Source: Nodularia sphaerocarpa UHCC 0038
GTDB taxonomy: Bacteria > Cyanobacteriota > Cyanobacteriia > Cyanobacteriales > Nostocaceae
Direction of reading: 5' to 3'
Assembly: GCF_022376295.1 (NCBI RefSeq)
Contig: NZ_CP060140.1
Location: 3,662,356-3,726,355 of the forward strand
DNA length: 64,000 nt
The position numbers and the translations under genes were made by a program. The notes below the pieces were generated by a model that ran no database searches, was not told where the DNA came from, and saw nothing but the letters and a program-made list of their open reading frames with translations. Numbering within the stretch: position 1 is the first letter of the stretch; each line of letters opens with the position of its first letter. Shown in pieces: positions 45,586 through 55,351 of the stretch.

Positions 45586-46011
45586 GTGCAGTACAGCTTC
45601 ATCGGGGCGCTGAATCTAGAACTGTTTTTTGAGAGTGCAAACCCCCGAATCAGAGGCGCGATGCTATCAAACATCGACCAAGATAAAATATGCGTCTGAA
45701 AAAAACCTTGTAGGAATCGCTATATTAATCCAGTAGCCACATTGCTGACCTGATATTTTTTGCCAAAAAATATTAAATAAAACTTAAGATAAAGATTAAA
45801 ACTTGTTCAATAGGATACTTAATTTGTTAGCCTTTCGTAGAGACATTATAGGCATTACTCAATTAGTTATTTTCAATTGAATCAATAATTATGCCTAATA
45901 TTTCCGCAAAACCTGGAAAAATTAGTCATTAGTCAGAGGGACTGCTGACCACAAACCACTAAACTGGCATACTGACGACCTAATCAAAATAATTTTGCAA
46001 TGGAGTTGAAT
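45586..46011. promoter_or_regulatory. Upstream region of phosphoketolase
   Basis: About 420 bp between the surface cluster and the phosphoketolase. AT-rich in its second half, with no gene or strong hairpin. Promoter elements for phosphoketolase must lie here but were not fixed. Confidence 0.4.
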
Positions 46012-48393
46012 ATGACTTTAACAAGTACCCCACAAGCCAAGCCTTTAGCAGATGAAGAACTGCATAAAATCAATGCTTACTGGCGTGCGGCTAACTATCT
46101 TTCAGTTGGGCAAATATATCTCTTCGACAATCCCCTACTCAGAGAACCGTTAAGACCAGAACACGTTAAACCCAGACTATTGGGACATTGGGGAACCACC
46201 CCAGGGCTGAACTTTATTTATGTTCACCTCAACCGGGTAATTAAAAAGTATGACCTTAACACAATCTACATTGCAGGTCCTGGTCATGGCGGCCCCGGAC
46301 TGGTAGCCAATACCTACCTAGAAGGCACTTACAGCGAATTTTATCCTAACATTTCCCAGGATGCTGAGGGAATGAAGAAACTCTTCAAACAGTTCTCTTT
46401 TCCTGGTGGTATTCCTAGCCACGTAGCACCAGAAACCCCTGGTTCAATTCATGAAGGTGGTGAACTAGGTTATGCTCTTGTTCATGCTTATGGTGCGGCT
46501 TTTGATAACCCAGATTTAATTGTGGCGGCTGTTGTCGGTGATGGTGAGGCGGAAACAGGGGCTTTAGCGACAAGTTGGCATTCTAACAAATTTCTCAATC
46601 CGGTGCATGATGGTGCAGTGCTGCCGATATTACACCTGAATGGTTATAAAATTGCTAACCCCACCTTACTAGCAAGGTTGAGTTATGAAGAATTGGAAAA
46701 CCTATTTTTAGGTTATGGTTACAAACCATATTTTGTCGAAGGTGTTGAACCCTCCGATGTTCACCAGCAAATGGCGGCGACTTTAGATATTGCGATCGCC
46801 GAAATTCAAAGCATTCAAAGAGAAGCCCGTGTACATGGTTTCAGCAAGCGTCCCCAGTGGCCGATGATTATCCTCAGAACCCCCAAAGGTTGGACAGGCC
46901 CCAAAGAAGTCAACGGTAAAAAAGCCGAAGGTTCCTGGCGATCGCATCAAGTCCCATTTGGTAGTGTCACCGCCAACCCAGAAAACCTGAAATTACTCGA
47001 AGACTGGATGCGGAGTTACAAACCAGAAGAACTCTTCGATGCTAACGGAACACTCATTCCCGAACTAGCAGAACTAGCGCCCCAAGGACTCAAACGCATG
47101 GGCGACAATCCGCACACCAACGGCGGTGCGCTGTTGCGGGATCTAAAAATGCCTGATTTTTCAGACTATGCTGTTGATGTTACCCACCCCGGTACAACCT
47201 ACGCCGCAGCTACCCAAGTAACGGGAGAGTTCCTGCGGGATGTCATGAAACTCAACGAAGAAAGCAGCAACTTTCGCATCTTTGGCCCTGACGAAACAGC
47301 CTCAAATCGCCTCGGTGCTGTTTTAGAAGTTACAGACCGGACTTGGGTAGCCGACATCCTCCCAGAAGATGAACACCTTTCCCCCAACGGTCGGGTAATG
47401 GAAGTCCTCAGTGAAACCAATTGTCAAGGCTGGTTAGAAGGCTACCTACTTACAGGTCGTCATGGCTTCTTCTCCTGCTATGAAGCCTTTATCCACATCA
47501 TTGACTCGATGTTCAACCAGCACGCCAAATGGCTAAAAACCACCCGTGACATCCCTTGGCGGCGACCCATTGCTTCCCTCAACTACCTACTGACTTCTCA
47601 CGTTTGGCGACAAGACCACAACGGTTTCTCTCACCAAGACCCTGGTTTTATCGACCATGTACTCAACAAAAAAGCCGAGATTATTCGCGTATATCTACCA
47701 CCCGATGCCAACACTTTGCTATCAGTAACAGACCATTGCTTGAGAAGTCGCCACTATGTAAACGTCATCGTCGCAGGTAAGCAGCCATCATTACAATACC
47801 TAGATATGGATGCTGCAATCAAGCACTGCACCAAAGGACTGAGTATTTGGGAATGGGCTAGCAACGATAAAGGTAGCGAACCAGATGTAGTCATGGCTTG
47901 TGCTGGAGACGTTCCCACCTTAGAAACCTTAGCAGCCGTAGATATTCTGCGCCAGCACTTCCCAGAATTAAAAGTCCGGGTAGTGAACGTAGTCAATTTA
48001 ATGAAACTACAGCCCCAAAGTGAGCATCCCCACGGATTAAGCAGTAAAGATTTTGATACAATCTTTACCACAGATAAACCCATCATCTTTGCTTTTCATG
48101 GCTATCCCTGGCTAATTCATCGCCTGACTTATCGCCAAACCAACCACAAAAACTTACACGTGCGTGGTTATAAAGAAGAAGGAACTACCACGACTCCATT
48201 TGATATGGTAGTGCTGAATGATCTTGATCGTTTTCACCTAGTAATGGACGTAATTGACCGCGTACCACAACTAGGTTCTAGAGCTGCTTATGTCAAGCAG
48301 ATGTTAGAAGATAAGCTGATTGAACACAAGCATTACATTCAGAAATACGGTGATGATATGCCGGAAATTCGTGATTGGAAGTGGCCTTATTAG
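46012..48393 (+). CDS. xfp: Phosphoketolase (XFP family)
   Basis: 793 residues from ATG 46012, preceded by GGAG at six bases; an upstream in-frame ATG at 46000 adds four residues. ThDP-binding GDGEAETG, HGGPG and IPSHVAPETPGSIHEGGELG match XFP phosphoketolases over their full length. It splits xylulose-5-phosphate or fructose-6-phosphate with phosphate into acetyl-phosphate and a smaller sugar phosphate, a known cyanobacterial bypass in carbon metabolism. It is monocistronic, with long gaps on both sides. Confidence 0.95.
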   Translation: MTLTSTPQAKPLADEELHKINAYWRAANYLSVGQIYLFDNPLLREPLRPEHVKPRLLGHWGTTPGLNFIYVHLNRVIKKYDLNTIYIAGPGHGGPGLVANTYLEGTYSEFYPNISQDAEGMKKLFKQFSFPGGIPSHVAPETPGSIHEGGELGYALVHAYGAAFDNPDLIVAAVVGDGEAETGALATSWHSNKFLNPVHDGAVLPILHLNGYKIANPTLLARLSYEELENLFLGYGYKPYFVEGVEPSDVHQQMAATLDIAIAEIQSIQREARVHGFSKRPQWPMIILRTPKGWTGPKEVNGKKAEGSWRSHQVPFGSVTANPENLKLLEDWMRSYKPEELFDANGTLIPELAELAPQGLKRMGDNPHTNGGALLRDLKMPDFSDYAVDVTHPGTTYAAATQVTGEFLRDVMKLNEESSNFRIFGPDETASNRLGAVLEVTDRTWVADILPEDEHLSPNGRVMEVLSETNCQGWLEGYLLTGRHGFFSCYEAFIHIIDSMFNQHAKWLKTTRDIPWRRPIASLNYLLTSHVWRQDHNGFSHQDPGFIDHVLNKKAEIIRVYLPPDANTLLSVTDHCLRSRHYVNVIVAGKQPSLQYLDMDAAIKHCTKGLSIWEWASNDKGSEPDVVMACAGDVPTLETLAAVDILRQHFPELKVRVVNVVNLMKLQPQSEHPHGLSSKDFDTIFTTDKPIIFAFHGYPWLIHRLTYRQTNHKNLHVRGYKEEGTTTTPFDMVVLNDLDRFHLVMDVIDRVPQLGSRAAYVKQMLEDKLIEHKHYIQKYGDDMPEIRDWKWPY

Positions 48394-48849
48394 GGAAAAT
48401 AAAATTATCCCATAATTGCTTGTGGGGCGGGCAAAAATGCCCGCTCATCACCAATAGATTCAAATCAAACCATTATCTAGATTCATCGCACTTTACAAAA
48501 ATAGCCCTTCCTAGACTGCTAAAAACTATATTATCTGTGTTCATCTGTGTAGCCTACGGCAAGCCGCTAACGCGTCTATATCTGTGGTCGAATAATTCTT
48601 ATAGTCTACGTAGGTTAGGTTTCACTTCGTTCGACCCAACCTACAATTTTATTAAAACCAAGCGTATTGCGACCAATTCAAGTCGTCGGGGATATTTCTG
48701 TTTGTGAATCCTAGATCAAATTTTGCTCTTACACAACGGCTGATTTTGTTGGTTATTGTTAGCGCTGAACTAAACCACGCTGTTGTCTTGTATAATGACT
48801 TACACAAAATAGTAAGTTTTAATTATACTAAGGTTTAAGGTTTGAGTGT
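48394..48849. repeat. Gap with interspersed repeats
   Basis: CTTGTGGGGCGGGCAAAAATGCCCGC near 48419 resembles the 37508 repeat. GTAGGTTAGGTTTCAC...CCCAACCTAC lies near 48609-48642. No gene is seen: frames through here are short and include the phosphoketolase tail. Confidence 0.6.
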
Positions 48850-50019
48850 ATGGGATTTGCTGAAGATATTACTAAATTGTCTGAACAAGTACGTAAGCGA
48901 ATAGACAATGTTTCTGGTGAAGAAGCCACGAAAATGGCGCTAATTGTTCCTTTTTTGAGCGCACTTGGTTACGATGTTCATGACCCTAGTGAAGTAATAC
49001 CAGAATATATCGCAGATTTTGCCATAAAAAAAGCAGGACAGTTTGAAAAAGTAGATTATGCTTTAGCTATAAATGGTTCTATAGTCATGTTCGTAGAAGC
49101 TAAAGCCTGTGGTCAAAAAGCTGACGCACATGATGGGCAATTAAGTCGTTATTTCAATGGGCTGCTCACCACAAAAGTTGCTATCGTGACTAACGGTATT
49201 GATTATCGATTCTTTACAGATTTACGTGATAAAAATGTCATGGATAAAGAGCCATTTTTCATTTTTAATATTCTTGATTATCAGACTAAAGATATTGAAA
49301 ATCTCAAATTCTTTCACCGGAATAAATTTGATGTTGAAGCTATTACTAATCATGCTGAAGAAATGATATATGTAAAAGCCATAACTCAACTTATTGGTAA
49401 TGTCTTACGTTCACCCTCCGAAGGATTTGTGCGCTTTTTAGTTAGTGAACTGGGTACGGTAGCCCCTGGTTATGAAATTCCCGGTCGGATTACTGGAAGA
49501 GTGATTGAAAAATTCAAACCTATGATCAAAAAATCTATTCAAGGTAGTTTAGTAGAATTAATGACCCGTTCACTCAATCAAGAAATGGCACAATCTGTTG
49601 AATATATTAATGTTGATAAAACTGATCATGCAGATATAGAAGCTGAAGAAGACAAAGCCAAAATAATCACAACGGCTGAAGAATTAGCAGCTTTTGAAAA
49701 AATTAAAATAATCCTTAAAAAATCTAAAACCTATAAATTTGAAGTTCAATATAAAAATACAGTGAAATATTTTGCAATTAACCTTGGTCAAGTGAAATGG
49801 TGGTTTTTACGATTTTATTTATCTTCAACAAAGAAGACTTTTATTGCCAGAATAAGTAGAGATGAAATTAAAAGTTTAGCTTCAAATTTAGTAGTGCAAG
49901 AAGTAATATCACCTACAGGGGAAGCATGGTCAAAAATAACCATTTCTTCTGTTAATGATTTAGATAGACTAGCAACAGTTATTATTAAGTCTTATGAACT
50001 AGAAGCTGCTAAACATTAA
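48850..50019 (+). CDS. Orphan type I restriction HsdR N-terminal-like protein
   Basis: 389 residues. The N-terminal 170 match the HSDR_N-type endonuclease domain: EVIPEYIADFAIKKAGQFEK, DYALAINGSIVMFVEAKACG with the D...ExK nuclease core, and TKVAIVTNGIDYRFFTDLRD. There is no SWI2/SNF2 helicase half, and no HsdM or HsdS gene is adjacent, so it is not a complete type I enzyme. It may act alone in defence or be a domesticated nuclease. The C-terminal half has no clear family. The ATG is 9 bases after a TTGAGTG stretch, without a strong ribosome binding site. Confidence 0.8.
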   Translation: MGFAEDITKLSEQVRKRIDNVSGEEATKMALIVPFLSALGYDVHDPSEVIPEYIADFAIKKAGQFEKVDYALAINGSIVMFVEAKACGQKADAHDGQLSRYFNGLLTTKVAIVTNGIDYRFFTDLRDKNVMDKEPFFIFNILDYQTKDIENLKFFHRNKFDVEAITNHAEEMIYVKAITQLIGNVLRSPSEGFVRFLVSELGTVAPGYEIPGRITGRVIEKFKPMIKKSIQGSLVELMTRSLNQEMAQSVEYINVDKTDHADIEAEEDKAKIITTAEELAAFEKIKIILKKSKTYKFEVQYKNTVKYFAINLGQVKWWFLRFYLSSTKKTFIARISRDEIKSLASNLVVQEVISPTGEAWSKITISSVNDLDRLATVIIKSYELEAAKH

Positions 50020-50049
50020 TATTTTAGCTGTATCAATTCAGTAGCGTGT

Positions 50050-50100
50050 GTTATGCCGTAAGTTCACGGTGCGTTGCGCTGTGCGACAACACACCCTACA
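50050..50100. repeat. Interspersed palindromic repeat (ACACACCCTACA family)
   Basis: GTGTGTTATGCCGTAAG...GGTGCGTTGCGCTG...GCGACAACACACCCTACAG is the inverse of the copy at about 58330-58440 (GTAGGGTGTGTTGTCGCG). It forms hairpins and fills the gap before murJ. Confidence 0.65.
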
Positions 50101-50203
50101 GGTCATTTGTCTTGACATATTTACGTTGGATTATAGCTTGAGTTCTAACTTCAAAACCGAGGTCATTTTCATGGTTGGAAGTATCGGGATTTCTGTAGAT
50201 AAA

Positions 50204-51808
50204 TTATCTCTTCAAAAATTTCTGCCGCATCCGCACAACAAAGGTATTAACCTCTGGTATTTTCAGGAATGAAACAATAATCGCAAACACTAAAATCCCC
50301 ACTAAGCCTGATACACATAACTGCAACAGTTGAACTATTAACCCCTGCGTACCTAACAATTGCTGCAAACCAACCAAAGTTCCAAAACTGGCTAACCCAG
50401 CGACCACACTACCCCCAGTCAAACCCAAAATTGGCAAACTCCACTCACGCCAAGGTAAACCATTGAGTTTGCGGTCAAGCAACCAGAACAGCATCAACAT
50501 GGAACTGCAATTTACGCCTACTGTTGCTAACACAATACCAGTCGCGCCAAAAGGTTTCACTAAAATCGCATCTAGTAAAACGTTGAGAAAGATATTAAAA
50601 ATACTAATGCGAAAAGGTGTCTGTCCATCCCCCAAGGCATAAAACACCCGCACCAAGACATCACGCCCTAAATAAACAAACATCCCAATACCGTAAGCAA
50701 TCAACAAGGATGAAACTAGCTGTGTAGCTTCTTGTTTGAAAGCACCCCGTTGATATATTATTTGGACAATGGGTACAGATAAAACCACCATCAGCGCCCC
50801 TAAAGGTAGCATCGTCACGGCGGTGAGCAAAATTCCTTGGCGAATGCGTAATTTCAGGTCTGGCCAATCTTTTGGATCAGCCAATTTGGCAAACATTGGT
50901 AATAAAGGCAGTAAAATAATATTAGAAATAATCCCTAAAGGAGTCTGCACCAGGAGATTGGCATAGTTAAAACCAGCAGCCGCGCCAGGTATGGGACTAG
51001 CAAAGTAAAGGTCTGTGGCGACATTAATGGGCATCATCCCAGAGGAAATTGTCGCCGGTGTCATGATTTTAATGACTTCTTGCACCCCAGGTGATTTAAA
51101 ATCAAACCGCAGGCGTAATGTACCTAGTCCTAAGCGCCACTGCACAATTAGCTGCGCTAACCATTGAAGAATTGCGCCGGCTAAGGTTCCCCAGGCTAAG
51201 ACCATACCACCGATTAAGGCGTATTCTGGTTTAATAATATCTTTACCTAGTTGCCCTGTTAAGATGGCAATGCCGGCAATGACAGTAATACTGGATAATA
51301 AGGGACTAATTGAAAGTAACCAATATTGATTGGCGGCGTTGAGTGTGCCGAAACCAATGCCAATTAAACCCGCAAATAATGCCATTGGGGCCATGATGCG
51401 GATTTGTTGAATGGCGATCGCTCTTGTAGTCGGTTCTAAGCCATAACCAACAATATCAATAATTGTATCAGCAAAGAAAATTTGAGCAACCGTCACCAGT
51501 AACAGTAATCCACCCACCAAAGTTGTCACCGTTTCTACCAGTGGCGCGCCTTCTTCTCGTTTGCGCTTGGCTAAAACACTGACCACCGCACTGTGTAATG
51601 GTCCATTTACACCACCGAGTAAAATTAAGAGAAAACCAGGAATAATGTAAGCGTAACTATAAGCAGTAGCCGCCGCACCCACACCAAATGCAGCTGCGAT
51701 CGCTTGCTGTCGCACCAAACCAAATACTTTACTAATTAATGTAGCCGCCGCTACAATCCCAGCAATTCCCGCAAAAGAACGAGCGGGTTTCGAGTCTTCT
51801 TGTGTCAC
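50204..51808 (-). CDS. murJ: MurJ/MviN-family lipid II flippase
   Basis: 534 residues with GTG start. About 14 hydrophobic segments with MOP-fold landmarks, beginning FAGIAGIVAAATLISKVFGL and the conserved LISKVFGLVRQQAIAAAFGV. It would flip lipid II for peptidoglycan synthesis. The close N-terminal motif (GLVRQ) distinguishes it from the Wzx-like protein at 7.3 kb. Downstream genes on the same strand are separate envelope genes. A triplet TTTATCGGCG repeat sits upstream at 51823-51852. Confidence 0.9.
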   Translation of the reverse strand: MTQEDSKPARSFAGIAGIVAAATLISKVFGLVRQQAIAAAFGVGAAATAYSYAYIIPGFLLILLGGVNGPLHSAVVSVLAKRKREEGAPLVETVTTLVGGLLLLVTVAQIFFADTIIDIVGYGLEPTTRAIAIQQIRIMAPMALFAGLIGIGFGTLNAANQYWLLSISPLLSSITVIAGIAILTGQLGKDIIKPEYALIGGMVLAWGTLAGAILQWLAQLIVQWRLGLGTLRLRFDFKSPGVQEVIKIMTPATISSGMMPINVATDLYFASPIPGAAAGFNYANLLVQTPLGIISNIILLPLLPMFAKLADPKDWPDLKLRIRQGILLTAVTMLPLGALMVVLSVPIVQIIYQRGAFKQEATQLVSSLLIAYGIGMFVYLGRDVLVRVFYALGDGQTPFRISIFNIFLNVLLDAILVKPFGATGIVLATVGVNCSSMLMLFWLLDRKLNGLPWREWSLPILGLTGGSVVAGLASFGTLVGLQQLLGTQGLIVQLLQLCVSGLVGILVFAIIVSFLKIPEVNTFVVRMRQKFLKR

Positions 51809-51867
51809 TTACTATACCTGAATTTATCGGCGTTTATCGGCGTTTATCAGCGTTTGATTCCTCCAAA

Positions 51868-52374
51868 CTACCGACATCCCAAACTATCCCGTGTCGCCAC
51901 CCCCGTAACTGGATTTACGCCAGCAGCGCGATCGCACATTAAAGCCACTTGATAGCGGTCTATCAAAGCATCAGTAAAATCCGCCCCAGTAATATCCGCA
52001 TCAAAAAAACGACTCCGGGTCATAGTCGCTTCCGTAAAAATCGCATTTTTTAAATTTGCGCCATCCATAGTCACACGATCAACCAAAGCGCCTGCAAGGT
52101 TAGCATTTTCCAAATTAGCATTGAGTAAAACCCCCTTAGTCAGAATCGCATTGGTTAAATTTGCGCCTTGAAAATTTGCCCCCCGCATTTCTGCCGCCAC
52201 AAAAGTTCCACCAGCTAAATCAGTGTTAGAAAAATCACGATTCTGGAGACTAGCATTGCTGTAGTTGATAGTGTTGATTTGAGCAAAAGCTGGTTGAGGA
52301 TTGATCATCACCCATAACCAAGCCAACACGAAAATCACAAGCAAACTGAATAATCTCACTAAAAACTTTTTCAT
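51868..52374 (-). CDS. Secreted pentapeptide-repeat protein
   Basis: About 168 residues from the ATG near 52374 (MKKFLVRLFSLLVIFVLAWL); an upstream Met at 52401 would add nine residues. The signal peptide ends PAFAQ. The body is A(D/N)LXX pentapeptides (ADLAGGTFVAAEMRGA, NFQGANLTNAI, NLENANLAGALVD), a right-handed quadrilateral beta-helix. The family is common in cyanobacterial lumen or periplasm, and the exact role is unknown. It lies between murJ and the LCP gene on the same strand. Confidence 0.85.
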   Translation of the reverse strand: MKKFLVRLFSLLVIFVLAWLWVMINPQPAFAQINTINYSNASLQNRDFSNTDLAGGTFVAAEMRGANFQGANLTNAILTKGVLLNANLENANLAGALVDRVTMDGANLKNAIFTEATMTRSRFFDADITGADFTDALIDRYQVALMCDRAAGVNPVTGVATRDSLGCR

Positions 52375-52479
52375 AACTTTACAAACTTGATTGATGATCA
52401 TTAGCCAATAGTCTAATAGACTATCACCGCTACGCGGAAACCAAAAGTCAAATCATGACTAATGACCAATGACCAATGA

Positions 52480-53988
52480 CTATTTCCAATCTTGTCCAAT
52501 ACGAATTGTCAGATCAGATCCTAAATCCCCAGTTGCCGACACGTCAATTTGACCCAAGCCGATGACTTGTTGTAGTTCAACTCCTGTTTGGCGATCGCCT
52601 TTCTGGACAATAATCTGAGTTTGCCTTTGGGTATCAGGCCAATCCGACACCGCATAAACATTTTTAAAACCTTTTTGTTTGAAATAGTTAATAACTTTTT
52701 CTGTTAGCTGAGGTTGATTGGAAGCATTTTGAATAGCAATTGTGCGCTGATCAACTGGACGTAAATCTGCCCTCAAACCAGGTACATCTACCCCAACATA
52801 ATTATTCAATAGAGACTGTTGTCCATTCAGATTTAGCCAATAACTATTGGGATCTTGACTAAATCGGCTGAAATTACCAGGCAAAATGGTCATTTGGAAA
52901 TTATCCCGTTCCAGGTTCACCGAATAATTTGCCAAAGCCATCATTTCTTCTACTTTGAGATTTGTGTCAAAATATTTCCGCATCAGGCGGGTTAATTGCG
53001 GTAATCTGGGTAAAACAGTCGGACTATTGAGACGTTGGAGCAAAGCTGTCATCAGGGCTTGCTGTCGTTGCACTCTAGGTAGATCCCCTAGTCCGGCTTC
53101 ACGGAACCGGGCAAACATTTCCGCCTTTTCACCGTCGAGGGTTTGCCAACCACTGACTAAATTAATCGATAACTGACTGCTGGAGTTTTGAGATTGCATT
53201 TCTTGGGGTACAAAGACATCAACCCCACCCAATTGATCAACTAACTGCCTTAAACCACTCGTAGAAATACGGATATAGCGATGAATCGGGGCATTGTTTA
53301 AAGTCCGGCTAACTACCCGTGCTGCCAAAACTGGACCACCTTGAGCATTGGCATCAGATACCTTAGTCAATCCCTTTTCGGGGATAGCAATCATAGTATC
53401 CCTGGGAATTGAAAGTACCCGCATAGTTTTATCTCTGGGGTTAAGCCTCACCAGTAACATGGTATCACTGGTTCCCGCAAAACTTTCCGGTGAGCCATCC
53501 ACAGTACCTTGAATGGGATCAACTCCCATAATCAAAATATTCATTGGACGTGATAGTTTATACTGGGAAATATTGCCCCATAATTCACCAGGCAAAGGCA
53601 CTTTCTGGTCATCCTTGCCAGAAAATCCTAATTCTTCATCTGTTCGCTCCAGATTGCTCCATAGTGGAGTCCAAAGCGCCACTGTCGATACCAGCAGACC
53701 TGATAAAACTATCCCCACCACTACTGTCAATGTCCACAGTAGCCATCGAGGCATAGTCAAGCCTAACCTGTCGTAAAGCTCGTTGGGAATTGCACCCACA
53801 GAGTCCACAACACTACGGGAAATAGTTCCTGGCTCATGAGGTACTATGTCCAGACTGGAGGCAGATGGCTGTTCAATTCCTAGCTCATTTTCTGCCCATT
53901 GTACTTGTTGAGGTCTTTCCTCTAGTTCTAACTCTGGTACTTGTTGAGACGGCACCTGATTTTCTGACCATTGAAATTGTTTAATCAC
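52480..53988 (-). CDS. LytR-CpsA-Psr family cell-envelope transferase
   Basis: 502 residues with GTG start. One membrane span about residues 84-108 (LWTLTVVVGIVLSGLLVSTV), then the LCP domain: MNILIMGVDPIQG, TMLLVRLNPRDKTMRVLSIP, RDTMIAIPEKGLTKVSDANA and LVDQLGGVDVFV. LCP proteins move lipid-linked glycopolymers to the wall. A C-terminal LytR_C-like region is present. Cyanobacterial members probably act in exopolysaccharide or glycan attachment, which fits its neighbours. Confidence 0.9.
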   Translation of the reverse strand: MIKQFQWSENQVPSQQVPELELEERPQQVQWAENELGIEQPSASSLDIVPHEPGTISRSVVDSVGAIPNELYDRLGLTMPRWLLWTLTVVVGIVLSGLLVSTVALWTPLWSNLERTDEELGFSGKDDQKVPLPGELWGNISQYKLSRPMNILIMGVDPIQGTVDGSPESFAGTSDTMLLVRLNPRDKTMRVLSIPRDTMIAIPEKGLTKVSDANAQGGPVLAARVVSRTLNNAPIHRYIRISTSGLRQLVDQLGGVDVFVPQEMQSQNSSSQLSINLVSGWQTLDGEKAEMFARFREAGLGDLPRVQRQQALMTALLQRLNSPTVLPRLPQLTRLMRKYFDTNLKVEEMMALANYSVNLERDNFQMTILPGNFSRFSQDPNSYWLNLNGQQSLLNNYVGVDVPGLRADLRPVDQRTIAIQNASNQPQLTEKVINYFKQKGFKNVYAVSDWPDTQRQTQIIVQKGDRQTGVELQQVIGLGQIDVSATGDLGSDLTIRIGQDWK

Positions 53989-54104
53989 AAATTATCTCCC
54001 CACTCAACCACTCCCTAAAGGTATGTTAATCGCAGCCACAAATCTTGCTAGAGCAAAAGCTCACTGTACACTGATAGTGATCTGAGCTAGGTGTGTATGA
54101 CAAC

Positions 54105-55169
54105 ATGAGTAATTTACTGTTCCCTGTAATTCTTGCCGGTGGCAAAGGTGAGCGTTTTTGGCCCCTGAGTCGCAAAGACCGACCCAAACAATTTTTAAGT
54201 CTTGATGGTAGCTCTAGAAGTCTATTACAAGCAACTGCCGATAGACTAATTACAGTTGCAAGCGGTTGGAATAACCTCTGGGTAATTACTTCTAGTCAGA
54301 TAGCCCCAGGTGTCAGACAACAACTACCTGAACTACCAGAGCAAAATTTATTAATTGAGTCACAAGGGCGAGACACTGCCGCAGCCGTTGCTTGGGCAAG
54401 TTTGGAAATTAAGCAGCGTTACGGAGAAGAGGCTATCATCGGCTTTTTTCCCTCTGACCACTGGATAACTGACCAAGAAGCGTTTAAACGCACCTTAGAT
54501 GCTGCTACCCAGTTAGCGGCAACCACAGAGGCGATTGTCACTCTGGGGATCAAGCCTACTTTCCCATCAACTGGTTACGGCTACATCGAACAAGGCGAAA
54601 ACATTGGTAGATTTAATGATTTGCCAGCCTATCACGTCAACCGTTTTACTGAAAAGCCCAACCGTGAAACAGCAGAAACTTTTTTATCTACGGGGCGTTT
54701 TAGCTGGAATAGTGGAATGTTCGTGTTTCGGGCTGGGGTCGTTCTCAAGGAACTACATACCCATGCGCCAGAAATTATCGAACCCTTAGAACAACAAGGC
54801 CCTGATATATATCCTCAGTTGCTTAAACAGAGTATAGACTATGCACTGATGGAAAAGACAAATTTAGCATACGTCTTGCCAGTTGAATTTGGTTGGGATG
54901 ATTTAGGAGACTGGAATGCACTGGAGCGCTTACTGAAAAAAGCCGACAATCCCAATGTAGAACTGGCTACTCATGTGGGGTTAGATACGCAGGGGGCTAT
55001 TGTTTATGCTACTAATTCAGAAGATGTGATTGTTACAATTGGGTTAGAGGATGTGGTGATTGTGCGCGATCGCAACGTTACTCTAGTAGTCAACAAAAAC
55101 CGCACTCAAGAAATTAAGCAAATTCTCAAAACCCTCGCCAATGATCCCCGATTTACTGAACTGTTGTAG
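54105..55169 (+). CDS. manC: Mannose-1-phosphate guanylyltransferase
   Basis: About 354 residues from ATG 54105 (an earlier GTG at 54093 adds four). The nucleotidyltransferase signature LAGGKGERFWPLSRKDRPKQ is followed by FPSDHWI, YGYIEQGE, FTEKP and WNSGMFVFR, and ends in the second domain DVIVTIGLEDVVIVRDRNVT. It makes GDP-mannose from mannose-1-phosphate and GTP for glycan synthesis. It is divergent from the LCP gene and shares its envelope theme. Confidence 0.92.
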   Translation: MSNLLFPVILAGGKGERFWPLSRKDRPKQFLSLDGSSRSLLQATADRLITVASGWNNLWVITSSQIAPGVRQQLPELPEQNLLIESQGRDTAAAVAWASLEIKQRYGEEAIIGFFPSDHWITDQEAFKRTLDAATQLAATTEAIVTLGIKPTFPSTGYGYIEQGENIGRFNDLPAYHVNRFTEKPNRETAETFLSTGRFSWNSGMFVFRAGVVLKELHTHAPEIIEPLEQQGPDIYPQLLKQSIDYALMEKTNLAYVLPVEFGWDDLGDWNALERLLKKADNPNVELATHVGLDTQGAIVYATNSEDVIVTIGLEDVVIVRDRNVTLVVNKNRTQEIKQILKTLANDPRFTELL

Positions 55170-55351
55170 TTGTTAAGCTTAAAGAGTTAAAACCCTGAGC
55201 AGAGGTTTAACATCTGTTGCCTCTATTATAACTGAAAAGTCGGTTTTCCAGACAAATTACTAGGGAATAGGGGCTAGAGACTAAAAGATCCAGAAAATTC
55301 TTCTCCAGTCCCTCATCCCCCTCATTCCCCTAATCTCCCCATTTCCCCACA

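Noticed and set aside
48375..48707. A 110-residue + strand ORF after the phosphoketolase
   Set aside because: It overlaps the phosphoketolase end and runs through interspersed repeats, with no coding character.
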